NCBI RefSeq assembly: GCF_910592395.1
Contig: NC_088314.1
Coordinates: forward strand, 16,465,998 to 16,529,997
Reading direction: 5' to 3'
DNA length: 64,000 bases
Origin: Lineus longissimus
Taxonomy: Eukaryota; Nemertea; Pilidiophora; Heteronemertea; Lineidae
The notes beneath the pieces were generated by a model. The model was given only the letters and a program-made list of their open reading frames with translations, was not told where the DNA came from and ran no database searches. A program made the position numbers and the translations under genes. Positions 1 to 11,515 of this stretch are shown one piece after another; the first letter of the stretch is position 1; the number at the start of each line of letters is the position of its first letter.

Positions 1-299
1 CGTCGTGACGTCAGAGCGCGTGCGAATTCGCGGGGCGTCGTCGTGGGGTTGTTGTTGTTTTGGGCGGAGAAATAGACGAGAATTTGTATCGTAGCTCATG
101 GCTAAAAGTTGAATAAAGTCGGGATTTACAGTTTTATCAAATCATCGAGTGTTCTTATTTCAAAAGTCAACCTTCGTCGAAACAGATCTTTGGGGACATA
201 ATCACAATGAGAAAACCAACATGTCAGACAATAGATCAGCGGGAATGAATAAATAAACTTACACAAGAACAGTTACAGAGAATATTTCAGATATCTTAC

Positions 300-3200
300 C
301 CTGGAATTTGTCCATCTCTTTAGCAGCAGCATGCCTGGCTTTCTGTATCAAATCCAACTTGGCTCTTTCGGCACGCTCTTTAATCTCAGCTCTGTAAAAA
401 AATCAAAAGTTTCGAATTCTAAGTTGACAATTCTAAAACACCTTGGATGCAAAGTAGGGTCGTTTTACTGTACATGATCATGATGATAAGGTAAAGTGGT
501 ACAATTATAGCATCAGTGGAAGTATAGCCCCAACAGTGTTGAAAACAGCTGACAGCACATCAATGCACACTGCTTGTACCAGGCTTGTACCAGGCTTGTA
601 CCAGGCTTGTACCAGGCTTGTACCAGGCTTGTACCAGGCTTGTACCAGGCTTGTACCAGGCTTGTACCAGGCTTGTACCAGGCTTGTACCAGGGATGTAA
701 TTGTTCCACCTTACCTTACTCTGTGTGACTTTTTTGCCATCGTGATGTTGGCGTTGCAACCATAACTGCTCGAATTAGGTTGGTTCAAAATATGGTAGCA
801 GTTAAAAAACAGTCGCGAAGATTCTGGCTGCCAGAGTTGGCAGCCATGACGTCACAAATAATTCCGCAGCTACACGGGGGTCTACAAGCAGATGTAACTC
901 ATCAGAGCCATAACATACAGCAGAACCTCTCTATTAAGAACACCCTCCAGACTGACAAGTGCTTTACTTTGAAATAGAGAGGTGTCCTAATTAGAGAGGT
1001 CAAATTGAATGGAAACAATCACGTTGGGACCACAGCTGGTGTCCTTATAAATGTATAGAGGTTGTCCTTAATAGAGAGGTGTCTGCTAAAGGAGGGTCCA
1101 CTGTACCTGGTGTGAATCTTCTGTTGAGCTATCTGCTTCATCCGACTAATGTAAGCCTGGCATGTTGTCTGTAACATTGCCAGGTCGTGACCCGAGAATG
1201 TGATCGTCACTCGAGGAATGCTCTCTTCATCCAAGTTACACATGAAATGCTGAAACCACAAACATAAAGAGATGCAAATAGAAGAATGCTTTCACCAAGG
1301 TTCTTGTAACCAGATAATGTTTGTGATTTATTTTCGTGATTTTATGTGATTTTGTGTACAACATCGCCAGGTCATGACCCGAGAATGTGAACGTCAATCT
1401 AGGAATGCTCTCTTCATCCAAGTTACACATGAAATGCTGAAACCACGAACATCAGGTCATTAGAGAATGCTAAATCAAGCTGCACTGGTAAACCGGGTAA
1501 AGTTCACAACAGTTCTTCTTTAGCAATTCATGCCCGATTCTACCTGATTCTCAGCAATTTGGGTGATTGATTCTCCGAAATGAACATAAAATCTCATAGA
1601 ATAGAATCATGCAACTCCAAAAATAAAATCCTATATTCATCAAAAACCTTACCTCTGGACAACATAACTTGAGCAAGTTGATAGACTTGCCACACACAAA
1701 TAGGTCTAGAGCTAGATCCTTCAAGAAAAGAGGCACCATCTCTTCAGACTCCTGTGATACCATCTCATAGCCATTCGTCCAGTAATATTTATCTGAAAAG
1801 TAATTGTTGGTTATCGTTATTCATGTTTACCAAAGTGTATTGGTTGAGCATGACTGCGCATTTGTGACCCATCACAGCAAAACAAGGCGCATGTCGCACA
1901 GAAGATGAGCCCAAATGATGACACCAGGAGATAATGAAAAAACATATTTCTGAGTTTCTCAATGAATGGTGAGGTTCTGTCCGCAAACTTTCTTCCTCGT
2001 GAAACTGGAACCTGAAGACCCAACCGCAAAATATATAAGCCGTCAAAATATTTGCGTTAACGGTAAATCAGTGTTAACTGTGACTTACCCCTACAGAACA
2101 GAAAGTCTTGGTTTAACTGTCACTTACCCCCCCCCCCCCCGAGAACAGAAAGTCTTGGTTTAACTGTCACTTACCCCCCCCCCCCCCGAGAACAGAAAGT
2201 CTTGTTTTAACTGTCACTTACCCCTACAGAACAGAAAGTCTTGGTTTAACTGTGACTTATCACCCCCCCCCCCGAGAACAGAAAGTCTTGTTTTAACTGT
2301 CACTTACCCCTAAAGAACAGAAAGTCTTGGTTTAACTGTCACTTACCCCTACAGAACAGAAAGTCTTGATTTACACGAATCATGAACTCCTCATAAATGT
2401 CCTGACAAAAGCCATGATAGGCCCAGTTTTGAATAAATCTGAAAAAAAGATGATATAATAAGGACTTTTTGTCCATTCAGGCAAACAGTGTACCACCTCC
2501 ACGAACTCAAGATGTAGCAGTCGTTAAAGTCTGAAATGCCTGTTCAAAGGGGCAGTTACATCCTGTTTGGGGTGTACCAAACATTGAAATAGATTTGCAC
2601 AAAATATCAAACATTTGCACACGCAGAGGTGATTTAAAAGGAAGCTGTTTTTTTCCAACCAAGCAAATTCAAGAAATTAAAATATGCTGGTTTATGCTGG
2701 CCTTGACTCAGAGAGGTGGAATTGCAGCGGATTCCTCAGGGCGATGATGGACTGAGTGTCTCGACGGAAGCTAAAGTTTTCACCTACTGTATATAAGGGC
2801 CACAGCTTGTGTAGAGTATGGAGAGCAACACTGGATAGTGATCAGAGCTGCAGTTATCAACTGTTATCTGGTACAGGTAGGACAGCAGCTTAATCCCCTG
2901 AAACAACGAAAAATACAACACATCAGTTATTGCGGACTATTGATTCTAAAATAGAGCTCGGACAGAAATTTCAAAAACCTCAAATATTCAAAAATCACAA
3001 ATCCAAGTCATCTACTTGATGGCCAAAACAGGACTCTCTTTCGATGGCACAAAAAATAACCCATCAACACAGCGTTTAGATAAATCTGAGCATTTTGGCA
3101 GTCGGAAAACTAATGCAAGTATTTTTGAAATGCCGGCACACTTGCTCGAGGTATTAAGATGCTGCCATCTGTTTTACGAACACATTGACAGCCTGGCCCC

Positions 3201-6200
3201 GGTAAGACTGCACAAAAACAAATGTTGCTGAACCCCCTCACCCAGTATTACCCGTAATCCCTTTCTTGAATCATAAATTCATCAAAAATATGTGAAATAC
3301 CGTCGGCAAATTGCCGCTTGAACTGAATGTCATCAGGAACTTTGTCTCCTCATGCTTCATGTTGTGGTGGTTCTGGTTCTTACTTCAAAATCTTTTTTTT
3401 TTTAAATTTTATTTCTTTGGCACAGCGGTTGCCAGTAGCGGCCAAAGTAAGTAGGTATTCACATTTTTACGATTTTCAGGACCCCTCCCCTCCCCAGTAC
3501 GCAAAAAGTAGTAAAAATGTACAGCTTACACAAATGAGCACCAAATTTCTTGATCCCCTCCCCTCTGAGAGGCGTACATACTTAAAGAACGACCCCTTCA
3601 AAAGAGTTTGAAATTAGTCGTGCATGCAGAACCAGAATGTTAGACTTGCAAGTGCAAACATTATATCCTAATGTAGATTCTGCCAACTCACTTTCGGGAA
3701 CTCTTCTGCCGGACTCGGGAAGCCAGAAGGCGGCCGCATGGAGCACAGACACAGCTCTGCCAGGAACCTACAAATCAAAGTGGATCATTACAAGAGGAAA
3801 TATAGAAGATTACACCTTCTTAAAGATCAACTATGTACTGGTTCGAGGACACGATACAAATATATTCCAAGCTTTCGGCATGGACTGTGTTGTTTTCCTG
3901 TCTGGTATTAATCGGCACGGCCTCGATTTTATTCGATCGAATCAATACAGTAGGCTGTGGGCCAAATCCACAAAGGGGTAGGGTAGAGAAGCCCTACTTA
4001 AATCGTTTAAAAAATTCGAGACCAACGTAAGGTTGGTTCCAGAGTAGGGGAGGTAAGCTGCCAAGTTAGGGTGGGACGCGCTGACAAATGGCCTTGTGGA
4101 GAACACTGAATGCTCATACAATGCGTTTGTCTGATTATTGACAGGAAGTTGAAAGTTAACGGACACCAGAGCTGACACCTACACTGACGAAACAGGACAC
4201 GAATTATATGCCACGGATTTTTTTATTCGGGGGCATAATCAACAACTTTTCCACTTCATACCTTATCTGTGGCTTGATCTTGTTGAACATGAAATTCACT
4301 TCCATGACGGTCTTGTTATGTGACACCATCAGCACACAGGCCTCGTAGTAGTGGAGATACTTCCTCAAGGCGCCCGTCAGGGCCTGGAACACTAGGCCCT
4401 GGGTGTAGAGCGAATTGACAAGAGGGGGCTTGGAGAACTTGAAGAGTCTGTGATAGTTGGTGCCACATTCGATGAGCTCGGAGCACAGCTGGGTTAGGGC
4501 TTCCGGTGATGTGCCACTCAAATGAACACCTGGGCAGACGTAGAATTCCTCTTTTTCCTGAAAATGACCAAAATTTGATAGTAAGATACACTTTGATGGC
4601 AGCTCTGAACCTGAAAGAGCCTGACAACAGAAGTAGGTTTTCTGCATGACGGAAAGATTGAATTCACAGAAAACTTTTAAACTTTTAGCTGTAGCAGATG
4701 CTAGCTAACAATACTGGACAAGAGAAAACCTTGGAAAGAAGGAAAGAGAATAAAAACACAAGAAAACACAGCAGAAATAATGAACATCAAAATACACAAA
4801 AGTTAAACAGAATGACTTCAATGAGAGCATATCAGTATACTTTTAGTTTCTTTTCATAATTTTATTGGAAATAATGTTAAACTTTTTCAATCAATTAGCA
4901 TAAACTTGATGGTTGGCGAAATTTTGGTGACTACCACTTCTGAAAAAGGTGCATCTGTATCAAAATTTATCTGGCAAATCACAGAGGAAAGACCACTGAA
5001 CTCACTTTATCAAACATAAACGTTTTGGATAGGACTCCCGTGAGCAAATAGAGAACGTCTCGGACTAGAATCTTCATAGAAATGCATCGTCGTTTTGGCA
5101 GACGCAACTTGGGATCCAGCAACTGGATGTCGGCCTCCCGGAGCTTGCATAACTCGTCAAACACGTGAGGTCCAGCCTCAGTTAGGTAGGGACGCTCGGT
5201 GGGTCCAGGCACGCTGAAAGATATCAAAAAGGAAGCTGGTAGTAGACAGAGCACAACTTGGAAACTGGTGACTATAATCTATTCATAAGGTGCGCATGTT
5301 TTTGGCTCTGGATAGCAAACTTTTTAGTTTCTATTTTGTTGACCCTTCTGAAATAATGAGTAACTTTAAGGTTTGCGACTAAACATAATTTTGTCATTTT
5401 AGTTACCATGGTAATATGAAAACTAAGTTTCTTGGATGAACTTACTTTGCAACCAAACACATTTTTTAGGGTTGAACATCGTCAGAGCAGAAAAGAAAAT
5501 TCTTCAGCGAAGCAAAGTGAAGGTTTTGGGACGGTGGCCAGCTGAATAGGCCATATCATATTCTGGGTATTTCTCATTCACACTTGTTACTCTTTCAACT
5601 TTAAGTTTAAATTTGTGACCTGTATCTATGACCTCAACACTTGTTTTATACAGAACGGAACAGGTCATTCTGACCACAGCAGACCCGTGTGAAATAATAA
5701 GTAACTCCAGATGACGTAGACAAAGTTGACAACAAAGCACTATCCTACCGCCCGATGCTCTCTAAATCTACATTGCATGACATTTTTAGCAAGAGCATTC
5801 ACAAGTTATTGTTTCAACACAATTTAGTGCAAAAAAATGACACAGGCCACTTTGACCATAGCAGACCCTTGTGAAATAGAGAGTAACTTCAGGTGAAATT
5901 GACAACAAAGCACTATCCTACCGCCCGATGCTCTGTAAATATATAAGGGCAGTTACTAGTTTACTGTTTCAACTTTACACAAAAATTATGTGGAACCTAT
6001 CAACCACCTCAACACATGTTTCATACAGCTTGGTGCCAAAAATGATAGAGGCCATTTTTGACCACAGCAGACCCTTGTGAAAAAGAGAGTAAATCTAGGT
6101 GAAATTGACAACAAAGCACTATCCTACCGCCCGATGCTCTGTAAATATATAAGGGCAGTTACTTGTTTACTGTTTCAACTTTTCACACCAAAATTATGTG

Positions 6201-9200
6201 AAATCTATCAACCACCTCAACACATGTTTCATACAGCTTGGTGCCAAAAATGATACAGGCCATTTTGACCATAGCAGACCCTTGTGAAATAGAGCGTAAC
6301 TTCAGGTGAAATTGACAACAAAGCACTATCCTACTGCCCGATGCTCTGTAAATATATAAGGGCAGTTACCAGTTTACTGTTTCAACTTTACACAAAAATT
6401 ATGTGGAACCTATCAACCACCTCAACACATGTTTCATACAGCTTGGTGCCAAAAATGACACAGACCATTTTGACCACAGCAGACCCTGGTGAAAAAGAGA
6501 GTAAATTTAGGTGAAGTTGACAACAAAGCACTATCCTACCGCCCGATGTTCTCCCAAGTACGATGCTTGGATGGTACGTAGTGGAGAGCCAGCTCCCATA
6601 TATCCTCGTCAGGAGTAACGTCTGCAACAGGGATAGTCATCGACGTCAACGAGTTCGTTTCGAACCCTTCATCAGGAGATGTAGTGTACTCTGTAATCTT
6701 GCTCAATGACGGCACATTAATCCTGGAAAAGGGAGAATGGCACAGTTGGTCAACAAAAAAAAAAATTGGCTTGGTTATTTCAATGCCTGAAATGAAACTT
6801 CCCTCCCGCCCGTACACATGTTCCCTTTTTTAGGGGCGGCTAGATTTTTGGTGTGGGGGGGGACAAAAGGCTCTCTTGGGGGATGCATTCTCCTCTCACT
6901 GAATGCTGAAGACGAAGAAGAAGAAGCTGAACAGATTAGATACTTACCCAGCATCCTCGTCAAGATCGGGTAAGTCTAACCTGGCATCCAGTGACATCAT
7001 TCTACTGTTGACTAGAGCACCAAATAGAGACAAGTGTGTCCGCTTCTCGTGGGTGTCGTTCAGCAGGCCGTGGGCCATGAAAAAGTCGGTAGATAGGTTG
7101 CTACCAGGGGTACTCTCGCAGACCTAGGGGAGAGAGGTAATACTTGAAGAATTTTACTTCAAAAGGCTTTAAGTAGACAGATTGACAGAAGGGGTACTCT
7201 CGCAGACCATGGAAAGAAAGTAGTTAGGTTGGGACCAGGGGTACTCTCGCAGACCTTGGGGAGAGGTTATGCTTATTCAAAATGCTTTTAAAAGTCAACA
7301 GGTTGCTCCAGGGGTACTCTAACAAACCTGAGAAAGAGAGGTTATGTATGAAGAATTTATGTCCAAACACACCACACACTTCATAGGTACCACTTCAGGC
7401 AAGAAGGTTTTTAAACACAGCAATAACCTAAAGCCCTACAGACATGGGCAAACTTAAAATGAAGCAGACTTACCGTGCTGTTGATCATCTTCAATGCAGG
7501 GGGCATTTCAAAAGCGATCGTACCACAGGGCATCTCAAAGATTTGCCTGAAAAAGGAAGGGTACGATTATTCAGTTTGAGACAAATCTGTGCAGAAGGTT
7601 GTTCTTTGTACACTAGATACTGGACACTTCACCTAAGTTAAGCATGAACGCCGTAGAAATAAACAACATTTTTATTTCAAACAAACCTCAATTTCACCCA
7701 AATTAAATGCCTTAACTTCTTTGTAATGCATGATTTCGTCATTTACTTCTGGTGGCAGATTTTGGGTGCCAAACCTTAATTTGGGCATCTTTTGACTTTG
7801 GGCGCGATGATGTTATCTCTCATCACCATCTTGTAATTGAAAGGCCCGTAAGAACATACCTTGGATATTGCATATAGAATTGTTCAAACGGCCGCCTTAG
7901 TTGTGTGTCGCCATAGTTCAGCGGCCCAACTGGAACTACAGCCTTTGATGCCTGAAATTAAGGAAAACCCAGTATATTACATGATCAGCATAAAGTATAG
8001 ATCAGGTGAAGATGCAATTTCCAGCTTTGCGTTCTTGGGACGGACACTTGACTAGAAGTGATGATGTGTAGATGGTAAAAGGCAAATGGAATGCACTTAC
8101 ATGTTACATTGGGCATGTTGAGACTTGCCGCTTTACATTTGCCAGGGGACTGAAGTCGCTGAATGGGACTTTTTCTGTTATTGACTTGGCATTTCGGTAA
8201 GGACGTCTACCCCAATATTGGTGATTTGAAGGCCTTTGTAGCGCCCTCCAGGCACATGGTTGAGCACCACCACCTGGCTATTGGCTGGGGACCAATCTTG
8301 GGGAATCCTGCACGTGCAAGACCCGAGCAGTCGATGCAAGGATTTCAACACACCAACTCAAAAATATAGCAGTGATTTCCCAACAATAAAAATCCGATGA
8401 GCCTTACATCAGTCAATCAGCATGATAATAAATCGGCACAACCCATAGTTGCTTCATTCAACCTGGGTCCTTCTAATAAATTACCTACTCGAGGATCAGT
8501 TTTATCTTCAAATAACTGCTAAACCTCAAAGTTCTGATGGCAAAATTGTTACATTTTCACAGATTACAAAAGTAAGAAGTCCTGAATTTGCCTTCTTACG
8601 TCCGGATCCTTTATTCTAAAACTGTTTCACAAGATTTAACACGCCAAAGTCATAGTTGATAAAGTAGTTCGTCGGGATGACGATTCGTGCACGTGACTGG
8701 AAAAACTGCAATAACTGCAATCACTCTGATAACTAACTATCTCTCTGCCGAGAGCATGCGGACAGCTGTTTTATATCCACGTGCAGCTTTGTCTGCACCA
8801 ATCAGAGGGCAACGTTGATGCCTCTCCATCCAATGAGGAGCCGCATCAATGCTGACGTAATTGATCACGTAATTGGTTACGCTGGGGAGAATGGAGAATT
8901 ATAAGTAGACCAGGGGAATTTTCCACTATTATCCACCAGTATCTTATCTGAACCCAATTCCAATAATCCCGCACACTTAATTCCAAGAATTACACATTAC
9001 AGTGCTACTCATAAGAAAGGTTTTACAATTACTATACAACAAAATCACAGAGTAGCATAATTGATAGGAAGTTTTACATGTCGGCAAATTTCATCACTTC
9101 CGAATGAAAGAAACCTGGCGGCCCCTAGTTGGCGCTGTTTCAAATGTATCAGCCCAACGCCATCAAAATAGTCAGGGGAGACGCTGCTATGAGAGACTTG

Positions 9201-10615
9201 AAAGTGACTAACCTGTGATTGATGAAAAACTGGTAGTTGCTGTTTGCCGTGTCCCAAGGCATCCTGAGCAGACGGACAGCCTGTACCAGCCAAGCAGAGG
9301 AGCAACTTCAAAACATTCTGAACAGAGCTACCAGCATTTTCTGAAAAGAATTCAAGATTATCGTTAGTCCGATATTGTAAAACACCTTGGTGACAATGTT
9401 TTATTTTTTTATTATTGATTACCGGTAATAATAATCATGAGGTCGTGGATTCAACTCCCAGAAGGATCACGGCGTACTCCTTTGATAGTAATACCACAGA
9501 ATCAAGGAACCTCAGTTTTAAGTCTCATTCGAAGGACTGTGAAGATCCAGGAATTTTGGTTCCTTGAAAACCACGCCGGTTCCCGGGATCGAACAAGGGC
9601 CCTTTTGCGTGGTAGCCAGCAGTGTTAACCACTAGGCTATGAGGCTGCCTGTAATGATGATCCAACCAGGGACCTCTTGACCACGAGTCCCGAGTCAGAG
9701 CCACAACACCACAGCACTATCTCCTCACATACCAACCTTCTAACTTATCCAAGTCAAGTATGAACTCTTCCAATGAGTTGGCATCATCAAATCTTCTCTG
9801 AACTCTTAACTCATAGGCGTGGGCAAATAACTTGTCAACTTCAGTCATGCATGGCCCCGGTTTAGAATTCTTTGACCTGCAAAAGTATAAACAATTTTTC
9901 AAAAACTTGTTCACTCATTCACTCACTCGACTTATTGATTCACTCACTCGTATTGATATCAATGAACTGGAACGATAGAAAGTTGCTGAAAAGAGCATCC
10001 AAGCCGTAACAGATTCTCACCTTGCTTTTACTTTCTTTAAGTTGCTGAAGAGAGCATCCAAGGTGTAACAGATTCTCACCTTGATTTTACTTTCTTTAAG
10101 TTGCTGAAGAGAGCATCCAAGCCGTAACAGATTCTCACCTTGCTTTTACTTTCTTTAAGTTGCTGAAGAGAGCATCCAAGGTGTAACAGATTCTCACCTT
10201 GATTTTACTTTCTTTAAGTTGCTGAAGAGAGCATCCAAGCTGTAACAGATTCTCACCTTGCTTTTACTTTCTTTAAGTTGCTGAAGAGAGCATCCAAGGC
10301 ATAACAGATTCTCACCTTGCTTTTACTTTCTTTAAGTTGCTGAAGAGAGCATCCAAGCCGTAACAGATTCTCACCTTGCTTTTACTTTCTTTAAGTTGCT
10401 GAAGAGAGCATCCAAGCCGTAACAGATTCTCACCTTGCTTTTACTTTCTTTAAGTTGCTGAAGAGAGAATCATAGAATCTGATGCGTAACTTTCTCCTCC
10501 ACGGTCCTTTCTCATCTTTTGGCTTGAATATGTTTCTCTTCTCGTCATCTTTAAGAAAGTGCCTGCATAGTTTATCTACCAGGCCCACCGGTCCGACATC
10601 TTCATCGGGATCCAT
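300..10615 (-). CDS. TUBGCP6: Gamma-tubulin complex component 6 (GCP6), 5' part, 15 exons, continues off the left edge
   Basis: GCP6 is a gamma-tubulin ring complex subunit that helps nucleate microtubules at centrosomes. Exons in transcript order: 10434-10615, 9737-9876, 9213-9340, 7860-7951, 7474-7546, 6948-7123, 6540-6722, 5006-5213, 4262-4557, 3692-3767, 2788-2897, 2347-2438, 1653-1792, 1107-1249, 300-391. All phases chain, giving about 710 codons. Sequence resembling vertebrate GCP6 includes LSLFGALVNSR (exon 6), RPYLTEAG (exon 8), GVHLSGTSPEAL and YTQGLVFQAL (exon 9), GIKLLSYLYQ (exon 11), and FVCGKSINLLKLCCPE (exon 13). Exon 15 begins the helical ERAERAKLDLI stretch. The start is the ATG at 10615, with an in-frame TGA directly before it. 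The exon 2 donor at 9737 (GTTGGT) is chosen because a stronger-looking GTATGT four bases later would create a stop at the junction. The C-terminal GRIP2 domain lies outside the window. Several introns carry arrays copied from exon edges. Confidence 0.93.
571..693. repeat. 11-bp minisatellite (GCTTGTACCAG)
   Basis: About eleven near-perfect head-to-tail copies in the TUBGCP6 intron between exons 14 and 15. Because 11 is not a multiple of three, all frames are used in turn and happen to stay open. Not coding. Confidence 0.95.
916..1105. mobile_element. MITE (TA target, CAGTAGAACCTC family), copy 1
   Basis: Ends are inverted copies of the family terminus (consensus ACAGTAGAACCTCTCTATTA) flanked by TA. 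The interior holds the family motif GTCAAATTGAATGGAAACAA. The right end lies on the splice donor of TUBGCP6 exon 14, which reads CAG|GTACAGTGG. Confidence 0.88.
1354..1453 (-). repeat. Partial duplicate of TUBGCP6 exon 14 with its acceptor
   Basis: About 95 bp here closely matches 1168-1262, which holds the acceptor and first ~80 bases of exon 14. The duplicate keeps the TTTCAG acceptor and an open frame (CNLDEESIPRLTFTFSGHD) but diverges before the authentic donor. It lies upstream of the real exon in the transcript. It could be a dead copy or an unused alternative 5' exon part. Confidence 0.8.
1867..1937. repeat. ~70-bp segment shared with 49797-49868
   Basis: Both segments start ACCCATCACAGCAAAAC and continue through GCACATGTCGCACAGAAGATGAGC to CACCAGGAGATAATG with few differences. 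One is in a TUBGCP6 intron and one in an XPOT intron. It is probably a fragment of an unrecognised dispersed repeat. Confidence 0.75.
2060..2370 (-). repeat. ~42-bp tandem array copied from the TUBGCP6 exon 12 donor
   Basis: Seven copies of a unit holding the last ~22 bases of exon 12 and its donor (CTGTAGGG|GTAAGTGAC on the minus strand). The real junction is 2346/2347. Three copies have expanded poly-C tracts in place of CCCCTACAG. Confidence 0.88.
4015..4112 (-). repeat. Dispersed repeat fragment related to the 50337-50400 region
   Basis: Read on the minus strand, this intron 9 segment (GTGTTCTCCACAAGGCC, then CACCCTAACTTGGCAGCTTACC) matches the start of the 21-bp minisatellite at 50337-50790. 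It looks like a dispersed element end that was amplified at the other locus. Confidence 0.65.
5700..6545 (-). repeat. ~205-bp tandem repeats that include the TUBGCP6 exon 7 donor
   Basis: Five copies of a block containing CTATCCTACCGCCCGATG recur at about 5740, 5914, 6118, 6328 and 6531. The last is the real 3' edge of exon 7 (donor at 6539/6540); the others lie further into intron 7. About 14 exon bases plus the donor are repeated, with roughly 190 bp of intron. Confidence 0.85.
7104..7340 (-). repeat. Degenerate repeats copied from the acceptor side of TUBGCP6 exon 6
   Basis: The exon 6 start (acceptor at 7123/7124) reads GGGGTACTCTCGCAGACC on the plus strand. Near-copies recur at about 7193-7210, 7236-7254 and 7312-7328, each followed by purine-rich DNA that is a polypyrimidine tract on the coding strand. 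They lie upstream of the real acceptor in the transcript. Confidence 0.75.
8547..9041 (-). mobile_element. Solo LTR with AAAT target duplication in TUBGCP6 intron 3
   Basis: A 495-bp copy bounded by TG...CA. AAAT lies directly on both sides (8543-8546 and 9042-9045). Its body matches the LTRs at 60394-60738 and 62496-62906, with about 70 bp extra near one end and some extra bases mid-element. This is what remains when two LTRs of one insertion recombine. Orientation is inferred from the gag-bearing copies. Confidence 0.87.
9420..9655 (-). mobile_element. tRNA-derived SINE, family A, copy 1
   Basis: On the minus strand the head reads CCTCATAGCCTAGTGGTTAA (A-box-like), followed by GTTCGATCCCG (B box). 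The body shares GACTTAAAACTGAGGTTCC with the copies near 26400 and 52725. It lies in TUBGCP6 intron 2. Confidence 0.8.
9982..10469 (-). repeat. 59-bp tandem array copied from the TUBGCP6 exon 1/intron 1 junction
   Basis: About eight copies with a 59-bp period. Each contains the last ~36 bases of exon 1 plus its donor (GCAAG|GTGAGA on the minus strand). The authentic junction is at 10434; the other copies lie deeper in intron 1. Two copies differ at one exon base (GATTTTAC instead of GCTTTTAC on the plus strand). Confidence 0.9.
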
Positions 10616-11515
10616 TCAGCAGTTTTAATCAATCAACTTCTTAAAATAATTATGTTTTTCATTTGGCGAGGGTCCTGGTTCCATCACATTTCTGAAACTG
10701 TAAGAAAGAAATTTAAGTATAGCATCCTCGTCTCATCAACAAAGATATTCTTTTCTTTCATTTTGGGTTTGGCTGAAGATTCCATAGGCTACCCACTCAG
10801 AATGGGTAAGCTCAGGCAGGTTTCGACTAGATCGTCCCAAAAGATTCGATTCCAAATAGTGAAATCGACTATGAAGCCAATACCTAGCCATTGTCTGGCG
10901 TCTTTTACTGTGAAGATCTATTGTAAAAATAGTTTGTTTTGCCCATCCTAGGTGGTGGTACCGGCGTATCTGGCAAAGGGCCTATGTAGGCCTATGACCG
11001 TATCATGGTAGGCCTAGGCCTATGTAATGTTTACTTTTCATTTTTGAGCAAGTTGGGTTAGGCTACTCAGCTGTTTGTACATTACTGGGACATTAGAACG
11101 AATAAACAACCCTTAAACTGACCTTTTACCTATCTACTTTCTATTCGACAACCGAAAAGAAGACTGAAAATATTGTGTCTTTGAAGAAAACAGACTTTTG
11201 TTGGGGGGAAAAATCGAAAAAGTTATCAAAACCGCCGGTTGTCAGTTCCATCTTTCCTCACCAGATGGCCAGGTTTTATTCGCGTTATTTATTATCAGCT
11301 GTACTAAATATATTTTCTATAACTTGCTTTTAAATTACCATTAATCAGCTCAACATTTATTTCAATACAAGTTTTCAATGAATCGATTATTTAGGTATCC
11401 AAATTTAGTCTGGTTTGCTTTATAACTAGAGTAAATCTTGTTTTGGAAAAATTAGCATATTACCTCTGTAGACTAATAAGACGAAGTTCTTGTTGCATAA
11501 AATCTCCTCTGATTT
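10616..11515. promoter_or_regulatory. TUBGCP6 upstream region, TUBGCP6 side of the divergent spacer
   Basis: About 900 bp between the TUBGCP6 start codon and the Mutator-like element. No convincing coding frame. If the element (11516-13833) is removed, about 925 bp separate the TUBGCP6 and ACAD9 start codons, which suggests an ancestral shared bidirectional promoter. No TATA box or specific site was assigned. Confidence 0.45.

Noticed and set aside
3637-3981. A plus-strand 114-codon frame
   Set aside because: It overlaps TUBGCP6 exon 10 (3692-3767, minus strand), which is supported by phase and by its FLAELC match, and shows no domain itself.
9733-9736. Alternative TUBGCP6 exon 2 donor GTATGT, 4 bp downstream of the chosen one
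   Set aside because: It leaves two bases that join exon 3 as TGA, a stop. The GTTGGT donor keeps the frame into the conserved exon 3.
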